Source: Geobacter sp. UBA4074 (GTDB taxonomy: Bacteria; Desulfobacterota; Desulfuromonadia; Geobacterales; Pseudopelobacteraceae). Taken from it: a stretch of DNA of 27,043 bases. The position numbers and the translations under genes are program-made. This document shows, piece by piece, positions 22,639 through 27,043 of the stretch. The notes under the pieces are model-generated. The model was not told the DNA's origin, searched no databases, and worked only from the letters and a program-made list of their open reading frames with translations. Each line of letters opens with the position of its first letter. The stretch's first letter is position 1. The stretch lies in the NCBI GenBank assembly GCA_002383415.1, contig DFYU01000142.1, positions 1 to 27,043 of the forward strand. The letters are read 5' to 3'.

Positions 22639-25046
22639 ACCCCAAACAACCTCCCCTTGGCCTCGTGCATCACCGCCACCGGCTGGCCAATCTTCTTCAA
22701 CGCCACCAGTCCACCCGCCAGCTTGATCTCCGGCACCTCCCACAGGGCCGGCGTCTCCAGGGCCTCAGTGCCGCCCTGGCTGAACTGGTGGCCCAGCCCC
22801 TTAAGCACGGTGGCGGCCTTGGCGTCCATGCCGCCGAACCAGCCCGCATTGCCGGAGATATAGAGATTGCCGCGCTCGGTGCGTTTGAGAGCGCGGGCGT
22901 GGTAGCCGTGGTGGCCGAAGAAGTCGTAGAGGTCGAAGTCGCTCATCTGGTCGATTTCGCGGATCACCTCGGGGCTGAAGTTATCGCCCAACAGGTGATT
23001 GATCAGGCTGCGGCGCTTCTGGGTCTCGATCCAGAGCTGTCTGAATTCGTCCAGATTGTGGGCCTCGGAGACCACCCGCTGGATCACCTCGCGGCGGTAC
23101 TCGTCCACCGGAATCGGTGTGTCGCGGCCGTCGCGGCTGGTGAGGATGAAGCGGCCCTGGGGGGTGACGGTCACATAGTGGCCGCCCATTTCGGCCACGC
23201 TGGGCGGTTCGGGCGGCGGCCATGGCGGGTCGACAATAATCCCGCCATCATCCCCTCCATCACCACCGCCACGAGGGCGCGGCGGCTTGGTAATGAAATC
23301 GGTGCCGAAGAGGTTGGTGACGTCGGTGTAGTCGTAGAGCCAGAACTTGTATTTCTGGGTCTCTTCGTGGATGCGGGTGCCGCGCCCCACCATCTGGTAG
23401 AACTTGATGGGCGATTGCAGGTAGCGGAAGAACACCACGGCGTTCAGGCGCTCGATATCCACGCCCGCCTCCAGCAGGTCCACGGTGCAGGCGATAAAGG
23501 CGCGCTGGCCGGAGCCGCGCATCGGCTCGATCATGTCCGCGCCGTTGTTCGGCCCTCCCATGCACTTGAAGGCGTAGTGATCCTTGGGCGTCTGCTTGTG
23601 CTCCTTGCACCAGCGGGCATAGAGGTTGTTCATCTGCATGGCCACCCGATCGGCGTGGATCTCGCGATTACAGAAGATGATCACCTTCTGTTCCGGGCCG
23701 CCGTTAGCGCAGAGCAAACGAAACAGATCCTCGCACATGGCGGGGGTGCGCAGCTCAATGAACAGCTCGTCGTCGAAATCCTTGCCGGTGTACTGGGCCT
23801 TGGTCAGGTCGGCCTCGGTGAGCAGCTTGCCGGTGCGGATATCCTTCACGCCCGCCTTGAGGATCTCCTCTTTGGTGAAGACACGCTTATCGATGTCGGC
23901 CTTGCGCTTGACGATCTCGCAGGCAGCCAGATAGCCATCCTCCTGGGCCTGAATGAGGGTGTACTCGTAGACCGGTTCGCCGAAATACGTGTGATTGTTC
24001 GCGGTGATCTCCTGATCCTCGGCGGTGGCGTGCTTTGATTCCTGCAGCTTGCGCGGCGTGGCGGTGAGACCGATGTGGATCGCATTGGGGTTGCGCTTGA
24101 GCACTTCGGACCACTTGCCCCAGGCGGAGCGGTGGCATTCGTCGATGATGATGACGCTAAAGGCATCCTCGCCGTAGTGCTCGGACAGAAAGCTGGCAAA
24201 ACCGTCGTCCTCGTCGTCCAGCCCGAGGGTTTGGTAGGTGGCGATATGAATACGGGCGTTGGCGGCAGCATTAGCGCCTTTTTCGGTCTTGACGATGCGG
24301 ACGTTGTCGCCGAAGGCGGCCTTGAGCTTGGTATAGGCCTGTTCGCGCAGCTCATCGCGGTCGCAGAGGAAGAGCGCCGGCTTAGGCAGTTGCCCGGCCT
24401 GCCCCAGCCGCCAGAGCAGGTTGGTGGCGATGATGGTCTTCCCCGAACCGGTGGCCAGCGTCAGCAGCACCCGAGCCGGTTCGCTCTCCTGGCGGCAGCG
24501 GATGATCTTCTCAAAGGCGGCGCGAATGGCGGCGTCCTGATAGTAGCGGGTCAGCGACCAGGCCGGGCTGTCGGCCTGAAAGAGCATGGCCGCCTCGGGA
24601 CTGGTGATGTCAATGCCGGTGTCTTTGGCGTAACGGGCAGAGAGATCAGGATGCGGTGGAAAATCAACAAAAGGAAACGGACCGCCCTGCAGGTTGGTGA
24701 AGAAATCGAACTCGCCATAGAGATGGCCATTGGTGGCAAAGACATATTTCACTTCGAAGCGCTGGCAATCGGCATAGCCTTTGGCCTGCTGCATGCCCTT
24801 GAGGGGATCTTCCGTCTCTTTCTTGGCTTCAAGCACCCCCACGGGCAAGGCTTTCGGCATATCGCCCACCTGCACGCAGAGCAGATAATCGGTGCGGCCT
24901 GCGCCTTTGCGACGGCGGCCTTTCGGGCCGGTCGGCTCCACCGGGGCGGGGGTTTCCATCTTGATCCACTGGTGATCATTGTAGCCCTTGTCCCGCAAGA
25001 CCGGATCGATCAGAAAAAATCGGGTTTCCTGTTCGTTGTAACTCAT
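22635..25046 (-). CDS. hsdR: type I restriction enzyme, restriction/translocation (R) subunit
   Basis: The ATP-driven motor and nuclease of the restriction complex, 803 residues. The N-terminal nuclease has Asp53 (RTDYLL) and the ExK pair Glu73 and Lys75 (GVLEAKKE). Helicase motifs follow: TGSGKT (199-204), DECH (302-305), TAT (328-330) and GRGTR (554-558). A GC-rich proline segment (RPRGGGDGGDDGGIIVDPPWPPPEPP) marks the linker to a C-terminal domain of the EcoEI type that contacts HsdM. All motifs look intact. The ATG overlaps the regulator stop as ATGA, so expression is coupled to the XRE gene. Confidence 0.96.
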   Translation of the reverse strand: MSYNEQETRFFLIDPVLRDKGYNDHQWIKMETPAPVEPTGPKGRRRKGAGRTDYLLCVQVGDMPKALPVGVLEAKKETEDPLKGMQQAKGYADCQRFEVKYVFATNGHLYGEFDFFTNLQGGPFPFVDFPPHPDLSARYAKDTGIDITSPEAAMLFQADSPAWSLTRYYQDAAIRAAFEKIIRCRQESEPARVLLTLATGSGKTIIATNLLWRLGQAGQLPKPALFLCDRDELREQAYTKLKAAFGDNVRIVKTEKGANAAANARIHIATYQTLGLDDEDDGFASFLSEHYGEDAFSVIIIDECHRSAWGKWSEVLKRNPNAIHIGLTATPRKLQESKHATAEDQEITANNHTYFGEPVYEYTLIQAQEDGYLAACEIVKRKADIDKRVFTKEEILKAGVKDIRTGKLLTEADLTKAQYTGKDFDDELFIELRTPAMCEDLFRLLCANGGPEQKVIIFCNREIHADRVAMQMNNLYARWCKEHKQTPKDHYAFKCMGGPNNGADMIEPMRGSGQRAFIACTVDLLEAGVDIERLNAVVFFRYLQSPIKFYQMVGRGTRIHEETQKYKFWLYDYTDVTNLFGTDFITKPPRPRGGGDGGDDGGIIVDPPWPPPEPPSVAEMGGHYVTVTPQGRFILTSRDGRDTPIPVDEYRREVIQRVVSEAHNLDEFRQLWIETQKRRSLINHLLGDNFSPEVIREIDQMSDFDLYDFFGHHGYHARALKRTERGNLYISGNAGWFGGMDAKAATVLKGLGHQFSQGGTEALETPALWEVPEIKLAGGLVALKKIGQPVAVMHEAKGRLFGV

Positions 25047-25276
25047 GGTTTTGCCCCCGCCTCTGGCAAGCCCGGATCAATCTCTTTTGTTTCACAAAAA
25101 GCTATAAACTGCCGCTGCGCCAGCTTCGACGGTACCGTCTTACCGTTCTCCCAGCGGTTTACCGTGGCAAAGCTCACCCCGAGGGCGTGGGCCAGCTCTT
25201 CCTGGGAGAGTGCCAGCTGCCGTCGCACCTCCTTGATTATTTCCGGGAAGTTTTCGGGTTGGCGGATCATGGCCAT
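25043..25276 (-). CDS. XRE-family helix-turn-helix regulator of the restriction operon
   Basis: A 77-residue DNA-binding protein. IKEVRRQLALSQEELAHALGVSFATVNRWENGKTVPS (14-50) is a complete Cro/C1-type helix-turn-helix. The rest is a short tail. GGGG lies 8 bases before the ATG at 25276. It is the first gene of the operon and its stop overlaps the hsdR start. By position it is probably the autoregulator that delays or limits restriction, like controller proteins of other restriction systems, but the operator was not identified. Confidence 0.9.
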   Translation of the reverse strand: MAMIRQPENFPEIIKEVRRQLALSQEELAHALGVSFATVNRWENGKTVPSKLAQRQFIAFCETKEIDPGLPEAGAKP

Positions 25277-25337
25277 GGTTTGAACCCCTTTTGTAGGCGA
25301 AGCAGCGAGGCACGAAGGTCACTGAAAACTGCCCGAG

Positions 25338-25365
25338 AATATAACATCTGCTATGTGGCGTGCAA
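25338..25365 (-). promoter_or_regulatory. probable promoter of the restriction operon
   Basis: On the minus strand TTGCAC (25365-25360), a 16-base spacer and TATATT (25343-25338) lie about 60 bases before the XRE regulator start. No other good promoter was seen in 25277-25398. Confidence 0.5.
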
Positions 25366-25398
25366 CTCAAAATCCGATGGAAGGGAGTGGTCGAGCCG

Positions 25399-25471
25399 TC
25401 ACACCCCCACGCGACCGACAGCAGGCAAACAAAAAGGCAACCTCAATGATATTGTGAGGTTGCCTTTTAAA
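25399..25471 (+). repeat. right direct repeat flanking the restriction-modification island
   Basis: The right copy of the repeat at 17341-17413, about 8 kb away and in the same orientation. The 25-base identical core is at 25419-25443. Here the hairpin loop differs, and the repeat runs directly into a tRNA 3'-end-like sequence. Confidence 0.8.
25432..25468. terminator. terminator hairpin within the right repeat
   Basis: AAAAGGCAACCTCA (25432-25445) pairs with TGAGGTTGCCTTTT (25455-25468), a perfect 14-base-pair stem with a 9-base loop and runs of A and T on either side. On the minus strand it directly follows the tRNA-like fragment, so it may be the original terminator of that tRNA gene. Confidence 0.8.
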
Positions 25472-25492
25472 TTGGGCGGTGGGAGTCGAACC
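25472..25492 (-). other. tRNA 3'-end-like fragment, probable attachment site
   Basis: On the minus strand the sequence reads GGTTCGACTCCCACCGCC and then CAA. GGTTCGACTCCC is the T-loop and 3' T-stem of a tRNA or tmRNA. The bases before it (AATT) cannot form the other half of the T-stem and no tRNA body is present upstream, so this is only a 3' remnant. Such remnants mark one end of elements integrated at tRNA 3' ends. The intact gene would lie at the far end, to the right of the window. The tRNA species was not identified. Confidence 0.5.
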
Positions 25493-25497
25493 AATTC

Positions 25498-25538
25498 TAT
25501 AACCATACGGTTATAAATGGTTTTATTAGTTAACCATA
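25498..25538. repeat. cluster of AACCAT repeats next to the tRNA fragment
   Basis: A 7-base-pair palindrome TATAACC/GGTTATA with spacer ATAC (25498-25515) is followed by ATGGTT (25517-25522) and by TTAACCATA (25530-25538). The motif AACCAT thus occurs in both orientations within 41 bases. It may be a recombinase or regulator binding site. The remaining ~55 bases up to radC show nothing. Confidence 0.5.
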
Positions 25539-25593
25539 TTGCACTTACCCGTATATCTACCCATATTTTTTCTTGCTTAACTGTTTTCCGTGA

Positions 25594-26097
25594 TCACATC
25601 ATCCCCCCTTCCGTAAAGCTGAAATACGTTCCATCCCCGACAATCACATGGTCCAGCACCCTGATCCCCATGATCTCGCCAGCCTCTTTCAGCCTTCTGG
25701 TAATAGATACATCCTCACTTGATGGTGCAGGATCACCGGACGGGTGCTGGTGAATCAGGATCAGGGCTGCTGCGTTCGACAAACAGGCTGTTTTGAAGAC
25801 TTCTCTTGGGTGTACAATGCTCTGATTCAAACTGCCGATGCTCACAACATCCATTGCCATGATCCGGTTCTTACCATCCAGATGCAGGGTAAGAAACATC
25901 TCCTTGGTTTCACGCATCAGGAATGAAAAGGTTTCATATACCTGTTGAGGTGCGCTAAAGCGAGTTCCTGGCTTCAGGTACGAGGTGACTTCTTCTCGCA
26001 CGGTCATGGTCTCATAGACCGCTTTGATCTGTCTAAACCTGATGGACCTTGGCTTGCTAGGTTGCACTTCCTGGCCGAATAGCGTCTGTATAGTCAT
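25594..26097 (-). CDS. radC: RadC-family JAB domain protein
   Basis: A 167-residue RadC/JAB (Mov34-type) domain protein. The JAMM metal motif is complete: HQHPSGDPAPSSED with His116, His118, Ser126 and Asp129. VVSIGSLNQSIVHPREVFKTA (84-104) precedes it, as in all RadC proteins. Despite the name, RadC has no proven repair role. Short versions lacking the N-terminal helix-hairpin-helix, like this one, are typical of plasmids, integrative elements and phages. GGAG lies 7 bases before the ATG. It lies close to the tRNA-like fragment and an ArdC-like gene, consistent with a mobile element. Confidence 0.93.
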   Translation of the reverse strand: MTIQTLFGQEVQPSKPRSIRFRQIKAVYETMTVREEVTSYLKPGTRFSAPQQVYETFSFLMRETKEMFLTLHLDGKNRIMAMDVVSIGSLNQSIVHPREVFKTACLSNAAALILIHQHPSGDPAPSSEDVSITRRLKEAGEIMGIRVLDHVIVGDGTYFSFTEGGMM

Positions 26098-26191
26098 GTC
26101 GTATCTCCTTTGGTAAAAGATGGATGCATGGCACCATGGTTGTGTGCCCTGTTGTGTGTTACGGTCTTTCTAGCTGGTACGGGGGTGAGTT

Positions 26192-26377
26192 ATGCGACTA
26201 CTGAAATCAAAGGTCTGGAACTGGTGGGATATCGGGATACTGAAGTGGTGCTGCCTGCTGTACGGTATTGCCTTTGGTGTCTACTTTCATCAGGCACTGC
26301 AGTCGTATCTGGTGCTGATTTTGGTGCTGGCGGTACTGCTGACCATCAGACCAGCCATAGCCTACTGGAAGGATTAA
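26192..26377 (+). CDS. small membrane protein of unknown function
   Basis: A 61-residue protein, MRLLKSKVWNWWDIGILKWC followed by two hydrophobic stretches (about 20-33 and 39-52) and ending AIAYWKD, so probably an inner-membrane protein with two short segments. GGGGGTGAG ends 2 bases before the ATG. The stop codon overlaps the stop of the ArdC-like gene on the other strand. I know similar small proteins with a basic N terminus and a terminal YxKD motif but no function. A longer overlapping frame in another phase (26110-26427) is less likely. Confidence 0.65.
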   Translation: MRLLKSKVWNWWDIGILKWCCLLYGIAFGVYFHQALQSYLVLILVLAVLLTIRPAIAYWKD

Positions 26378-27043
26378 GCTGGTTCCTCCTCCTGCTCGGC
26401 TTGTTGATTCAGGACAAACTCTGCTGACTTCTGTGCCTGTGCTGCGGCATAGACCATCAGGGTCCTATCGTTCTTCAAGGCTTTTAACCATCCTTGGATA
26501 TAGGCAACACTGTTCTCAATCGTCTGGTGGGCTATACCGGCATGGGCTGACAGGAACGCTGCCCCCAGCTCTGCAACAAGCTCTTCCTTGCTGTAGTCAT
26601 GACTTCCAAAGTAGGACGGTTCCAGAATGGATTTTCTGGCTAACCGGTTGGCATGCCCTGTGGCATGGATACATTCATGGAATAAGGTGTTGTGGTACTC
26701 CTCTGCTGAACAGAAGCTCTGCTCCTCTGGCAACTGGATATAATCAAGGGAGGGGCTGTAATAAGCACGACTGCCACCATGCCTGATCTCAGGCTTCATC
26801 GGCATATACTTCAGAACAAGATCAGCCTTCTCAATCGGCGAAAACAGGTTGCAGGCCTGAATTACCGCTGGTGCTTTTATCCCCTCGCACTGCTCCACAT
26901 TGAATACGGTGAAATAACGTAGTAGAGGAATCTTACCGTTCACACTGGGTACGCTGTCATCTTCAGTGGTCTTGTCAAGCCACTTCCAGAAGATTACCGG
27001 GGTTCCTTTCTCGCCACGCTGTGAATCGGCGTGCAATATTGAC
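26374..27043 (-). CDS. ArdC-like antirestriction protein, partial
   Basis: The C-terminal ~220 residues of a protein that continues past the right edge. The frame stays open to the end, and the first visible residues (RGEKGTPVIFWKWLDK) belong to the ArdC N-terminal single-stranded-DNA-binding domain, so the real start is outside. The C-terminal part is a zincin-like metallopeptidase domain with HECIHATGH (codons near 26680-26655) and KEELVAELGAAFL. ArdC proteins of plasmids protect incoming single-stranded DNA, and some inhibit type I restriction. Its presence a short distance from a type I system and next to radC suggests a conjugative element. Confidence 0.88.
   Translation of the reverse strand, partial: SILHADSQRGEKGTPVIFWKWLDKTTEDDSVPSVNGKIPLLRYFTVFNVEQCEGIKAPAVIQACNLFSPIEKADLVLKYMPMKPEIRHGGSRAYYSPSLDYIQLPEEQSFCSAEEYHNTLFHECIHATGHANRLARKSILEPSYFGSHDYSKEELVAELGAAFLSAHAGIAHQTIENSVAYIQGWLKALKNDRTLMVYAAAQAQKSAEFVLNQQAEQEEEPA

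Noticed and set aside
22639..22743. N-terminal extension of hsdS by 35 codons
   Set aside because: It lies wholly inside hsdR in another frame, is glycine/tryptophan-rich and unlike any HsdS start; the ATGA overlap at 22638 gives a normal start.
22578..25283. Two long plus-strand frames (486 and 402 codons) opposite hsdR
   Set aside because: Both are antisense to hsdR, which has all helicase and nuclease motifs. No motif is visible in the antisense products.
26110..26427. Plus-strand frame of 105 codons with a signal-peptide-like start overlapping the small membrane protein
   Set aside because: It starts with TTG or a poorly placed ATG, and its later part runs through the 61-codon gene and the ArdC end in another phase. 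The 26192 frame has a better ribosome site and a tidy stop. The hydrophobic start may be chance, so a short secreted peptide cannot be fully excluded.

Overview
The window looks like chromosome of a Geobacter-type bacterium (Desulfuromonadia; Geobacter or Trichlorobacter). This rests on the GC-rich housekeeping genes, the abundance of lipoprotein envelope genes, a hemerythrin, and above all a GEMM-Ib riboswitch of the kind known mainly from Geobacter. The species assignment is an inference.

Left part (1-13518), core chromosome. A minus-strand glycine-cleavage operon (secreted hypothetical protein, gcvT, a DUF3617 protein, gcvH, gcvPA running off the left edge) is divergent from a GAF/HD-GYP phosphodiesterase gene. 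Next come nadK, recN and a type I-beta DAHP synthase, all on the minus strand. The recN-DAHP synthase gap encodes a leader peptide packed with Phe, Tyr and Trp, followed by mutually exclusive antiterminator and terminator helices. This is a classical attenuator layout for the first step of aromatic amino acid synthesis. A J-domain protein gene (plus) then faces a minus-strand run: Ca2+/cation antiporter, FKBP isomerase, M48 lipoprotein peptidase, YheU-family protein, ACP phosphodiesterase-like protein and an MsrB-MsrA fusion.

Centre (13519-17447). A 3',3'-cGAMP-type GEMM riboswitch overlapping a terminator precedes an L,D-transpeptidase lipoprotein gene. A small Braun-lipoprotein-like coiled-coil lipoprotein ending in lysine follows, then a second L,D-transpeptidase lipoprotein and a hemerythrin. 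The arrangement suggests cyclic-dinucleotide control of covalent outer-membrane-to-peptidoglycan anchoring.

Right part (17341-25471), a type I restriction-modification island. Reading on the minus strand it is XRE regulator, hsdR, hsdS, dinD, hsdM, a Fic N-terminal remnant and rhuM. Nearly every junction is an ATGA or GTGA stop/start overlap. The island is bracketed by two ~70-bp direct repeats that each contain a terminator hairpin. Past the right repeat lie a tRNA 3'-end-like fragment, a cluster of AACCAT repeats, a RadC gene, a small membrane protein gene and an ArdC-like antirestriction gene cut by the window edge. These look like the start of a separate integrated element.
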